Shown piece after piece: positions 8,100-16,360 of a stretch of DNA of 64,000 nt. Position 1 is the stretch's first letter; the number at the start of each line of letters is the position of its first letter. The translations under genes and the position numbers were made by a program. The DNA lies in assembly GCF_047338595.1 (NCBI RefSeq), contig NZ_JBLFBO010000003.1, positions 124,001 to 188,000 of the forward strand, given 5' to 3'. Origin of the DNA: Nitrospira_D sp019636945. Lineage in GTDB: Bacteria; Nitrospirota; Nitrospiria; Nitrospirales; Nitrospiraceae. A model generated the notes under the pieces. It made no database searches. It had not been told where the DNA came from and worked only from the letters and a program-made list of their open reading frames with translations.

Positions 8100-8426
8100 A
8101 TGAAGAGTCTGTTCATCGCAAGCAGTGGGGCGATCATACTGATGAGCAGTGTGGGCTATGCCCAGTCTGATACGCAGGCGATCGATCCAGGTAAGCTGAA
8201 TCAAGCGGACTGGATTGAGCGCAGCTTCGACAGAGGACAGCTCAATCGACAGGAAGAAGTTCAGCTGGAGCGTGAACAGGTTCGCATCGATCGTAGAGAG
8301 AGTAGGGGAACAGCGGAGGGGGTCGTGAAAAGAAAAGAAGCCGCACGAAGTGGTGCTGCACAGAAACGCGCGTCCCGGCCTATTGTGCGAGAACGACAGG
8401 ATCGCCGTGATGCGCGGCATCGCTGA
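8100..8426 (+). CDS. Small secreted charged protein, function unknown
   Basis: A 108-residue protein starting at ATG 8100, preceded by GAGGAGGG at 8089-8096. It has a signal peptide (MKSLFIASSGAIILMSSVGYAQ) and a mature part rich in Arg, Glu and Gln (ERSFDRGQLNRQEEVQLERE, RIDRRES, RERQDRRDARHR). The mature segment starting NQADWIERSFDRGQLNRQEE has a regular helical pattern. It is the third exported, charged, repeat-like protein within 5.5 kb. Function is not recognised. Confidence 0.7.
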   Translation: MKSLFIASSGAIILMSSVGYAQSDTQAIDPGKLNQADWIERSFDRGQLNRQEEVQLEREQVRIDRRESRGTAEGVVKRKEAARSGAAQKRASRPIVRERQDRRDARHR

Positions 8427-8544
8427 TCCTGATATGGTCTACGATGTCGATCGTGAGGCTCTTTTCTTGTTACGCTGGCATCCAGTCAGCCGGCCTTCGG
8501 CTTCGACGTTTTGTGTCTGATCTGGTCCCTGCTACAATGCCTGC

Positions 8545-11190
8545 ATGGATGTCATCGCAACGCACGGGAATGCGGATTTCGACGGCCTCGCCTCGATGGT
8601 TGCCGCGAGGAAGCTCTATCCGGGGGCCAAATTGGTCTTGCCGGCCGGAGCACAGGAAGCGGTTCGTAATTTTCTCTCCGTTCACGATCTCGATCTCAGC
8701 AAACTGAAAGAACTCGACCTCCCGCAGATCACAAGGCTCATCCTGGTCGATACCCAAGAGCCGAGTCGGATCGGAACACTCACCGCTTGTCTTGAGAATC
8801 CCGCGGTTGAAGTCGTGGTCTTCGATCATCATCTTGAATCGGACTCGGTCTGTGCCGGACCTTCGAAACAGTCTGTCGTGGATTCAGTCGGAGCCACGAC
8901 GACGTTGCTCATCGAGCAGCTCCAGCATCGGCATATCCCCGTGACCCCGTTTGAGGCGACCGTGATGGCCCTCGGTCTCTATGAAGAGACCGGCTCGTTT
9001 ACCTTCGCCTCGACGACCAGCCGAGATTTTGAAGCCGGGGCATTCCTCGTCCAAGCCGGCGCGGATCTCAATATGGTTTCGGACACCCTCTACACGCCGC
9101 TTGATCCGGATGCCGTTGCGCTGCTGAATGATTTCTTGGAACACAGTGACGTGCTGTATCTGGAAGGTCGCAAAGTCCTCGTGTCCACGAGCACGATCGA
9201 TCGCTGCCGAGGTGAGGCGGCCGGCGTGGTGCATCGCCTCGCCGAACTGCAGGGGGTTGATGCCGTCCTTGTGGCCGTCATGATGGCCGATCGTGTGGAG
9301 GTGATCGGGAGGAGTCGGCGACCTGAGATAGACGTTGGTTGGATCGCACGGGAATTCAGAGGAGGAGGCCATGCCGTCGCGGCAGCCGCCACAGTCAAAG
9401 GGCAGACGCTCTCAGAAGTCAAAGAGAGGATCGTTCAACTACTAACCACACACTATCGCCCGACGTTGCTGGCCCAGGATGTCATGACCCGCCCGGTCAA
9501 ATCGATCGAGATCGACACGACTGTCGCTGATGCAGGTCAACGGATGACGACCTATGGTCTGAACATTTTTCCGATCCTGGATGAGAACGATCATTACACG
9601 GGGATCGTCAGTCGGGAGTCGATTCAGAAGGCATTATTTCATCGGCTCGGCAACAAGATGGCTGTACGTGACATCATGCAAACCGATGCCTATACCGCAC
9701 AGCCGGAGACCTCGTTTCATGACGTAGAAATGGCCATGATCGAGCGGAACCAGCGCTGTGTTCCGATACTCAAAGACCGGAAAGTCGTCGGCGTTATTAC
9801 CAGAACAGATTTACTACGGACGCTCCATGACGACGTCTTGAAGACCGCCAGAACACGAACCATGGGGTCAGGCGAAGCTGAAGCCGCGATCGGAGGGCCA
9901 CACCGGAATGTGAAGGGGCTGTTGCGGAACCGCTTGCCGCAACGTCTTGTGGCTTTGCTCGAGGAAGCGGGGCAGCTCGCCGATCGCTGTGAAGTGTCGC
10001 TCTTCGTCGTCGGCGGGTGTGTCAGGGATCTGCTGCTGGGCATTCAGAATCTCGACTTGGATCTCGTGGTCGAAGGTGATGGGATCTCGTTCGCCAGGAA
10101 ACTCGGCGACGTATTGCAAGCTCGGGTCAAGGTGCATGAGCGATTCGGGACAGCGATGGTGCTCCTCCCGGATGGCCTCAAGCTCGACGTGGCCACCGCC
10201 CGAACGGAGTACTACGAGTATCCCACTGCCTTGCCGACGGTGGAACAGAGCTCCATCAAGAAAGATCTCTATCGTCGTGACTTCACGATCAATGCCTTGG
10301 CCGTTCGACTGAACGGGAAGGGGTTCGGCGATGTACAGGACTTCTACGGTGGACAACGAGACCTGAATGAGAAAGTGATCCGTGTGTTGCACGGCCTCAG
10401 TTTTGTCGAAGACCCGACGCGCGTGTTCCGAGCAATCCGATTTGAAACGCGGTTCGGTTTTCATTTGGGCAAGGACACAATCGCGTTGATTGCGGGCGCG
10501 GTCAAGATGAACCTCTTTCACCGACTGTCCGGCCATCGTTTGCTGGAAGAATTGAAGTTGCTCTTCTCTGAACGGGATCCCAGGCAGTCCATCAAGCGAT
10601 TGGCAGATATGGGATTACTGCGATTCATTCATCCCAAGCTGAGTTGGTCCGACCGCTTGGAGAAGCTCTTGAGTGCGATCGATGAAGCCGTCGATTGGTA
10701 CCGGCTGCTGTACCTAGACAGGAAGATGGACGTCTGGTTGGTCTATATGATGGGCCTGATCGAGCTGGTGCCGGAGCACCACGTGAAGGAGATTCTTAAG
10801 CGATTTCCTTTTTCCGAGCAGGAAGCCATACGGCTGAAAATGGCGCGTGTGGGCTGTCATCACGCCATGCGCCGATTGGCCTCGAAACGACCACTTAAGC
10901 CGGCAGAGGTGTATCACCTCTTGTCAGGACTGTCCGATGAGACGCTATTACTTCTCATGGCGAAGAGCAAAGGAGACACCGTCAAACGCCACGTTTCGGC
11001 TTTCCTTACGACGTATCAGCATGTGAAGCCCGTGCTGTCAGGGGCCGATCTCAAGGAAATGGGGTTGAAGCCAGGCCCGCAGTTTAAGCAGATCCTTGCC
11101 CAATTACTTGATGCACGCCTGAATGGTGGCCTGCGGACTGAGGCTGAAGAACGACAATTCGTTCAGCAGATGGTTCATGCATCAATGTGA
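8545..11190 (+). CDS. DHH phosphoesterase - CBS pair - tRNA nucleotidyltransferase (A-adding/CCA) fusion
   Basis: An 881-residue three-part protein. Residues 1-300 are a DHH-family phosphoesterase-like domain (HGNADFDGLAS, FDHH at about 93-96, and the DHHA1-type GGGH near 275). Residues about 310-430 are two CBS domains, which usually bind adenine nucleotides. Residues about 470-880 are a poly(A) polymerase/tRNA nucleotidyltransferase head and body: GGCVRDLLLG at about 490, LDLDLVVEGDG with the metal-binding DxD, RRDFTINALAV, and DPTRVFRAIRFETRFGF. In Aquifex and delta-proteobacteria such proteins act as A-adding or CCA enzymes for tRNA 3' ends. The DHH part may degrade short nucleotides or trim RNA. 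Whether it adds CCA or only A cannot be told from sequence alone. Confidence 0.92.
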   Translation: MDVIATHGNADFDGLASMVAARKLYPGAKLVLPAGAQEAVRNFLSVHDLDLSKLKELDLPQITRLILVDTQEPSRIGTLTACLENPAVEVVVFDHHLESDSVCAGPSKQSVVDSVGATTTLLIEQLQHRHIPVTPFEATVMALGLYEETGSFTFASTTSRDFEAGAFLVQAGADLNMVSDTLYTPLDPDAVALLNDFLEHSDVLYLEGRKVLVSTSTIDRCRGEAAGVVHRLAELQGVDAVLVAVMMADRVEVIGRSRRPEIDVGWIAREFRGGGHAVAAAATVKGQTLSEVKERIVQLLTTHYRPTLLAQDVMTRPVKSIEIDTTVADAGQRMTTYGLNIFPILDENDHYTGIVSRESIQKALFHRLGNKMAVRDIMQTDAYTAQPETSFHDVEMAMIERNQRCVPILKDRKVVGVITRTDLLRTLHDDVLKTARTRTMGSGEAEAAIGGPHRNVKGLLRNRLPQRLVALLEEAGQLADRCEVSLFVVGGCVRDLLLGIQNLDLDLVVEGDGISFARKLGDVLQARVKVHERFGTAMVLLPDGLKLDVATARTEYYEYPTALPTVEQSSIKKDLYRRDFTINALAVRLNGKGFGDVQDFYGGQRDLNEKVIRVLHGLSFVEDPTRVFRAIRFETRFGFHLGKDTIALIAGAVKMNLFHRLSGHRLLEELKLLFSERDPRQSIKRLADMGLLRFIHPKLSWSDRLEKLLSAIDEAVDWYRLLYLDRKMDVWLVYMMGLIELVPEHHVKEILKRFPFSEQEAIRLKMARVGCHHAMRRLASKRPLKPAEVYHLLSGLSDETLLLLMAKSKGDTVKRHVSAFLTTYQHVKPVLSGADLKEMGLKPGPQFKQILAQLLDARLNGGLRTEAEERQFVQQMVHASM

Positions 11191-11463
11191 ACGGCTTGAT
11201 TTATTGGAACACAAATTAGAAAAGGCCATCTCAGACCGTCACCAAGCTGGAAGAGCTGTGACGTGACCAGTCAGGTGACCCACCTGGTCTAGCTATTGAT
11301 CCACAGCAGAAGTCGCCACCTGTATCACTCGCCCCGCTGCTCGAAGTAAGTGGCCGCACTCAGAATTGCAACATTTGCATTTTTTAGAGCCAAACCTCAC
11401 TTGGCATGATATCCAAGGGTGAGGAAAAGCACGTGTGTCAGAATTACATACATAATTACTGCC
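11191..11463. other. Spacer upstream of the nuo operon
   Basis: A 273-base non-coding stretch where the promoter of the nuo operon should lie. I see an A/T-rich segment (TTGCAACATTTGCATTTTTTAG near 11366-11387) but no unambiguous -35/-10 pair, and no riboswitch or terminator that I can support. Confidence 0.4.
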
Positions 11464-11928
11464 ATGGTAGATGATGCTATTTGGCAGATTTGCGTATACG
11501 GGATCTGTGTCGGCGTGGTGATTGCCGTCATGCTGGGACTCCCGCCCTTGCTCGGCGAGCGGCACTGGCGGAAACCGGAACGTCAATCTGAGAGTGCGAC
11601 GGCCATTCCCTATGAGTGTGGGATTCGGCCAACCGGGAGCGCCCAGGTGCGTCCACCGGTGCAATATTATTTGATCGCCATGTTTTTCGTCATCTTTGAT
11701 GTGGAGGCAGCGTACCTCTATGCCTGGGCAGTCGCGGTTCCGGAGACCGGCTGGCTCGGCTTTATCGAAGTGATGATCTTCGTATCCATTCTGTTGGCAT
11801 CCCTTGCGTATTTGTGGCTCACCGGCGCGCTTGATTGGCATGCCCGCTCTCAACGCCCGCAAGTCCGTCACCAGCAGAACCCGCAGATCCACACCGCAAC
11901 GGAGCTCTACGATGACCGAGTGGCGTAA
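11464..11928 (+). CDS. nuoA: NADH-quinone oxidoreductase subunit A
   Basis: A 154-residue membrane subunit of respiratory complex I, with three transmembrane helices and the conserved YECGI.PTGSAQ.R....YYLIAMFFVIFDVEAAYLY block near the quinone-binding region. ATG 11464 is preferred to an upstream GTG (11419), giving the usual length; no clear Shine-Dalgarno is seen. The C-terminus extends beyond the third helix with a polar tail. It overlaps nuoB by 17 bases and is the first gene of a 13-gene operon. Confidence 0.95.
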   Translation: MVDDAIWQICVYGICVGVVIAVMLGLPPLLGERHWRKPERQSESATAIPYECGIRPTGSAQVRPPVQYYLIAMFFVIFDVEAAYLYAWAVAVPETGWLGFIEVMIFVSILLASLAYLWLTGALDWHARSQRPQVRHQQNPQIHTATELYDDRVA

Positions 11929-12619
11929 CGGACGACTGGAAGGTGTGCGGGTGACCGAGGGCGGCGATGGTCCGCTCACCGCTGTCGTTGGACAGTCGGT
12001 CTTGTTTGCGAAGCTGCAAGATCTCCTGGCCTGGGGGCGGAAAAATTCGCTCTGGCCGTTGAATTTTGGCTTGTCCTGCTGCTTCGTCGAAATGGCGACG
12101 AGTTTCACGAGTGTCTACGATGTAGCGAGATTTGGTGCAGAAGTCGCGCGCGGGTCACCGCGACAGGCCGATGTGTTGGTCGTATCGGGGACGGTGTTTC
12201 TGAAAGTGGCTCCCGTCATCAAGCAGCTGTACGAACAGATGCTTGAGCCGCGCTGGGTGATTTCCATGGGCTCTTGCTCGAACTCCGGAGGCATGTTTGA
12301 CGCCTATTCTGTTGTGCAAGGGGTCGACAAGTTCATTCCCGTAGACGTGTATATGCCGGGATGTCCTCCGCCGCCCCATGCGTTTATGGAATGTCTGCTG
12401 CTTCTCCAGAGCATGGTGGGGTCAGAGCGACGTCCATTGAGCGTCCACTTCGGTCCGCAGGATGTGCAAAAACCGATCATGCCCTCGATGCGAGATGCGA
12501 AGCGCGCGGAGCGGATGGGGCAGCGTGAATATCCCGGTATCGATGTGCTCCCTCGAACCGATCTGCTCTCTCCCCATTTTGCGGGGCAGCCAGGTGGACA
12601 CTCGAAAGGTCAGTCATGA
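11912..12619 (+). CDS. nuoB: NADH-quinone oxidoreductase subunit B
   Basis: A 235-residue peripheral-arm subunit that carries the terminal iron-sulfur cluster N2. The ligand cysteines are visible in FGLSCCFVEM, MGSCSNSGG and YMPGCPPPPHAF. The start at 11912 follows GGAG (11901-11904) by seven bases and overlaps the end of nuoA. The C-terminal ~60 residues extend past the usual core. The stop overlaps the nuoCD start as ATGA at 12616-12619. Confidence 0.96.
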   Translation: MTEWRNGRLEGVRVTEGGDGPLTAVVGQSVLFAKLQDLLAWGRKNSLWPLNFGLSCCFVEMATSFTSVYDVARFGAEVARGSPRQADVLVVSGTVFLKVAPVIKQLYEQMLEPRWVISMGSCSNSGGMFDAYSVVQGVDKFIPVDVYMPGCPPPPHAFMECLLLLQSMVGSERRPLSVHFGPQDVQKPIMPSMRDAKRAERMGQREYPGIDVLPRTDLLSPHFAGQPGGHSKGQS

Positions 12620-14418
12620 CGCCGCGTGTCTCCACCCTCGGCGATGCTTCGATCGGTGAGCAAACCGGATTGGTCTCAGAGCTCTTGGCTCACTGTGGCT
12701 CGGATGGAGCTCTGGTCGCGGTCCAGTCCACCAAGGACGGGATTCCGACGGTCTGGATCAAAAGGCAGCACCTTTATGATGTGCTCCGCTACGTCAAATC
12801 CGAACTATCTCGTCCATTTCCCATGTTGTTCGACCTGAGTGCGACCGATGAGCGGCTCCGCCGGAATCATGACGGATTACCGATCGGAACCTTTACGGTG
12901 TTTTATCACCTCTTTTCCTTTGATCGGAACCAGTCGCTCCGCATCAAGGTGGCGCTGGATGGTGCGTCGCTCTCGCTGCCGTCGAGCATCGATCTGTGGC
13001 CCAACGCCGATTGGTATGAACGGGAAATTTTCGACATGTTCGGGATTCGGTTCGAGGGGCACCCGTTTCTTCGTCGCCTGCTGATGCCCTCATGGTGGGA
13101 AGGGTATCCGCTTCGGAAAGATCATCCGTCGCGTGCGACGGAAGTCGGGCTGTTCCAATTGCCGCCGGAAAAGTTGGTCATGACGCAGGATGCCCTGCAA
13201 TTCAAGCCTGAAGAATGGGGCTTGCCTCGCACCTACCACGATCGCGACTCGGACTTCGACTATATGTTCATCAATCTCGGTCCGGCCCATACCGGCACAC
13301 ATGGTGTGCTCCGGTTGGTGGCGCAGCTCGCGGGCGAAGAAATCGTCAACATCGTTCCGGATATCGGCTTCCATCATCGTTCACAGGAAAAGATTGCTGA
13401 GCGGCAAACGTGGCATACCTTTATTCCCTACACGGATCGTATCGACTATCTCCAGGGCGTGCTGAATGAAATGCCGTACTGTCTTGCGGTTGAGCGATTG
13501 GCAGGCATTACCGTTCCGCCGCGGGCGCAAGTCATCCGTGTCATGATGTCCGAGTTCTATCGAATCGCCAGTCATCTCGTCTGGTACGGGACCTTCGCCG
13601 GGGATGTGGGCGCGTTATCACCCGTGTTTTACATGTTCAATGATCGAGAACGCATCCTCTCGATCGTCGAAGCTGTTTGTGGCGGTCGGATGCATCCGAA
13701 TTGGCTCAGGATCGGTGGGGTTGCGCGAGATCTTCCGGTTGGGTGGGATCAGCTGGTTCGTCAGTTCATTGATTGGTTCCCGGAACGACTTGACGACTAT
13801 GAGCGACTGGTTATGGACAATCCAATTCTGAAACAACGGACCGTCGGGATTGGGGTCTTATCGCTCGAGGATGCGATTGCGTGGGGTGCTACCGGTCCGA
13901 TGCTCAGAGCCTGCGGTTTGCCGTGGGATTTGCGAAAGGTCCGTCCCTATTCCGGCTATGAGCAGTTCGACTTTGAGGTGCCGACTGCATCGAATGGTGA
14001 CTGTTATGACCGAGCGGTGGTGCATATGCTGGAGTTGCGCCAGTCGCTCAGAATCATTCGTCAGTGTCTCGATTCCATGCCATCCGGTCCCTATACGTCG
14101 CTTGATCCTCTCGCCACACCGCCGTTGAAGCAGCACACGATGCAAGACATTGAAACACTGATCAACCACTTTGTCGGGGTGAGTTGGGGACCGATTCTGC
14201 CGCCAGGCGAAGCGGAAGTTTCAACAGAGTCGTCCAAGGGTCAGACCAGTTACTACCTGACGAGTGATGGGTCGCAGTTCTCATACAGGACGAGAATCCG
14301 TACGCCCTCATTTGCCCACATTCAGATGGTGCCGCTCATGGCGAAGGGCGAACTGCTCTCGGATCTCCTGGCCGTGCTTGGCAGTGTGGACTATGTGTTG
14401 TCGGACGTGGATCGGTGA
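12616..14418 (+). CDS. nuoCD: NADH-quinone oxidoreductase fused subunits C and D
   Basis: A 600-residue fusion. Residues about 30-190 are the 30-kDa subunit (NuoC: LRIKVALDG, WYEREIFDMFGI.FEGHP.LRRLLMP). Residues from about 215 are the 49-kDa subunit (NuoD: NLGPAHTGTHGVLRL, GFHHRSQEKIAE, DRIDYLQGVLNE, then GGRMHPNWLRIGGVARDLP). The His and Tyr-containing loops that shape the quinone site are present. Fusion of C and D is known in Enterobacteria and several other phyla. Its start overlaps the nuoB stop. Confidence 0.96.
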   Translation: MTPRVSTLGDASIGEQTGLVSELLAHCGSDGALVAVQSTKDGIPTVWIKRQHLYDVLRYVKSELSRPFPMLFDLSATDERLRRNHDGLPIGTFTVFYHLFSFDRNQSLRIKVALDGASLSLPSSIDLWPNADWYEREIFDMFGIRFEGHPFLRRLLMPSWWEGYPLRKDHPSRATEVGLFQLPPEKLVMTQDALQFKPEEWGLPRTYHDRDSDFDYMFINLGPAHTGTHGVLRLVAQLAGEEIVNIVPDIGFHHRSQEKIAERQTWHTFIPYTDRIDYLQGVLNEMPYCLAVERLAGITVPPRAQVIRVMMSEFYRIASHLVWYGTFAGDVGALSPVFYMFNDRERILSIVEAVCGGRMHPNWLRIGGVARDLPVGWDQLVRQFIDWFPERLDDYERLVMDNPILKQRTVGIGVLSLEDAIAWGATGPMLRACGLPWDLRKVRPYSGYEQFDFEVPTASNGDCYDRAVVHMLELRQSLRIIRQCLDSMPSGPYTSLDPLATPPLKQHTMQDIETLINHFVGVSWGPILPPGEAEVSTESSKGQTSYYLTSDGSQFSYRTRIRTPSFAHIQMVPLMAKGELLSDLLAVLGSVDYVLSDVDR

Positions 14419-14426
14419 GTGGCTGT

Positions 14427-14502
14427 GTTTCGAGTTTCGGGTTTTGAGTTTCATGTTGTGAAATAACCTGACACCTCAAACTTGAAACCAGAAACTAGGA
14501 AC
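14427..14502. repeat. Imperfect palindromic spacer between nuoCD and nuoE
   Basis: The 25-base left arm (14427-14451, GTTTCGAGTTTCGGGTTTTG...) matches the complement of the right arm (14478-14502) at 20 of 25 positions. The words GTTTC/GAAAC recur inside each arm. In the operon transcript this would form a long hairpin just before the nuoE start. Confidence 0.75.
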
Positions 14503-14512
14503 GAGAGACGTC

Positions 14513-14977
14513 ATGCTGACTGAGATCGAACGCCGGGAGCTGGAAGATGCCGTGAAACATTACCCTGAGAAACGGGGGGCGGCCATCGATGCCCTGCTGA
14601 CTGTCCAGCGACACCGTGGATGGATTTCCGATGAGTCGCTTCTGGATATCGCACAGTTTCTTGAGATCACGGCCGAGGATCTCGACAGCATCGCCACGTT
14701 CTACAACCTGGTGTTTCGGAAACCCGTCGGCCGGCATGTGGTCTTCGTGTGTGACAGCATCAGCTGTTGGATCAAGGGGTGCGAGCAAGTGCAAGAGCAG
14801 ATCAAGAACCTCTATGACGTGGATCTTGGACAGACGACCTCCGATGGACGTCTGACTGTCTTGCCGATCGCATGTTTAGGGCATTGCGAACGGGCCCCGG
14901 CGATGATGATCGATCAGGATGTGTACGGCGAGGTGGCGCCAGAGAAAATGGAAAACATTATGGATAAATACAAATAG
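14513..14977 (+). CDS. nuoE: NADH-quinone oxidoreductase subunit E
   Basis: A 154-residue thioredoxin-like subunit of the NADH-dehydrogenase module carrying the [2Fe-2S] cluster N1a. The four ligand cysteines appear as CDSISCW and CLGHC (about 83, 88, 122, 126). The N-terminal helical bundle (LTVQRHRGWISDESL...YNLVFRKPVG) is typical. The gene is separated from nuoCD by a palindromic spacer and from nuoF by an AT-rich gap. Confidence 0.95.
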   Translation: MLTEIERRELEDAVKHYPEKRGAAIDALLTVQRHRGWISDESLLDIAQFLEITAEDLDSIATFYNLVFRKPVGRHVVFVCDSISCWIKGCEQVQEQIKNLYDVDLGQTTSDGRLTVLPIACLGHCERAPAMMIDQDVYGEVAPEKMENIMDKYK

Positions 14978-15045
14978 TCTAAACTATCAATTGATAAATA
15001 TTACTATTTAGTTAGTAGATATATATAAATAAATATTAAAAACTA
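14978..15045. other. AT-rich spacer between nuoE and nuoF
   Basis: A 68-base stretch of almost pure A/T, in sharp contrast to the surrounding GC-rich genes. It contains the perfect 12-bp palindrome TATCAATTGATA (14985-14996) and runs such as ATATATATAAATAAATATT. No Shine-Dalgarno precedes nuoF here. It could be an internal promoter or an unstructured ribosome-loading region. Confidence 0.6.
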
Positions 15046-16356
15046 ATGAATATCGAGAGACCGCTTACTCAACATCTGCGTCCTGATGGGAGTCCGAGAT
15101 TCCTGCGAGAGTACGTCGCGACCGGGGGGTATCGAAGTCTCCAGCGGTTTGGGACCGAACTGGCTCCCAAGGATGTGCAACGGCTGGTCGGCGAATCAGG
15201 GCTACGTGGCAGGGGTGGCGGAGGGTTCCCCACCGGTATCAAGTGGAGCTTCGTCCCGATGGGACCTGATGCGCCGAAACCAAAGTATATCGTCGCCAAT
15301 GGCGATGAAATGGAGCCAGGCACATTTAAGGATCGCGTGCTGATGGAAGGGGATCCGCATGGTCTCGTTGAAGGTATGATCATGGCCGGGTATGCCCTCG
15401 ACGCCGAGGTCGGCTACATCTTCTTGCGCGGAGAATATCACCTGTCCGCCCAGCGTCTGAATCAGGCCATTGCGGAGGCCTATGCGGAAGGATATCTCGG
15501 GAAGACGCTCCCTGGGACAACCTTTCGCTTTGACCTCCATCTCCATTCCAGCGCAGGGCGGTACATCTGTGGTGAGGAAACGGCACTGATCAATGCATTG
15601 GAAGGCAAGCGGGCGGTTCCTCGAGCGAAACCTCCCTTCCCACAGACGGTCGGTTTATGGGGGCAGCCTACCATCGTGCAGAACGTCGAAACGCTCTACA
15701 ACATTCCCCACATCATCAATCACGGCATCGACTGGTATCGCCGCTTGAGTCGGACTAAGGACGGTGGCACCAAGATCTACGGCATCAGTGGTCGCATAAC
15801 GAATCCCGGGTGGTGGGAGTTGCCGCTCGGAACTACCGCGCGTGAACTCTTGGAACGACACGGCGGGGGGATGGCCGATGGCGTTCGTTTTCGTGGATTG
15901 TTGCCCGGTGGAATCTCAACTTCTTTTATGATCGAGGAGCACCTGGATCTTCCTCTGGACTTTTCCTCATTCCCGCCGGATGTGGGTCGTCTTGGCACGG
16001 GGACCATGATCATCCTGGATGACCAGACCTGCCCCGTTGGATTTGTCCTGAACCTTGAAAAGTTCTTTGCGCGTGAGTCCTGTGGCTGGTGCACGCCATG
16101 CCGGGAGGGGTTGCCGTGGGTGGCAAAACTCTTGATGGCGTTCGAGGAAGGACACGCAACCAGCGATGATTTATCGCTGCTTGAGATGCACACCAAATGG
16201 CTAGCGCCAGGGCATACCTTCTGTGGTCTGGCACCGGGAGCGATGGCCCCGCTGCAGTCAGCCCTAAAGTATTTTCGAGAGGACTTCGAGCGACACATTG
16301 CCATCGGTGGATGTCCGTGGAGCAAGAAGTCGGCGCAGCAGAGGGTCTTGGTCTAG
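15046..16356 (+). CDS. nuoF: NADH-quinone oxidoreductase subunit F
   Basis: A 436-residue NADH-oxidising subunit. It shows the NADH/FMN site (GLRGRGGGGFPTG at about 52-64; NGDEMEPGTFKDR; YICGEETALINALEG) and the N3 [4Fe-4S] ligands (SCGWCTPCREG plus a later CGLAPG Cys). Electrons pass from NADH via FMN to the chain in NuoE/NuoG. The position between nuoE and nuoG is canonical. No Shine-Dalgarno is visible upstream, only AT-rich sequence. Confidence 0.96.
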   Translation: MNIERPLTQHLRPDGSPRFLREYVATGGYRSLQRFGTELAPKDVQRLVGESGLRGRGGGGFPTGIKWSFVPMGPDAPKPKYIVANGDEMEPGTFKDRVLMEGDPHGLVEGMIMAGYALDAEVGYIFLRGEYHLSAQRLNQAIAEAYAEGYLGKTLPGTTFRFDLHLHSSAGRYICGEETALINALEGKRAVPRAKPPFPQTVGLWGQPTIVQNVETLYNIPHIINHGIDWYRRLSRTKDGGTKIYGISGRITNPGWWELPLGTTARELLERHGGGMADGVRFRGLLPGGISTSFMIEEHLDLPLDFSSFPPDVGRLGTGTMIILDDQTCPVGFVLNLEKFFARESCGWCTPCREGLPWVAKLLMAFEEGHATSDDLSLLEMHTKWLAPGHTFCGLAPGAMAPLQSALKYFREDFERHIAIGGCPWSKKSAQQRVLV

Positions 16357-16360
16357 GCCT

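Noticed and set aside
8545..9475. DHH domain as a stand-alone RecJ or pyrophosphatase gene
   Set aside because: The reading frame continues without interruption into the CBS and nucleotidyltransferase domains, so it is one fusion gene.
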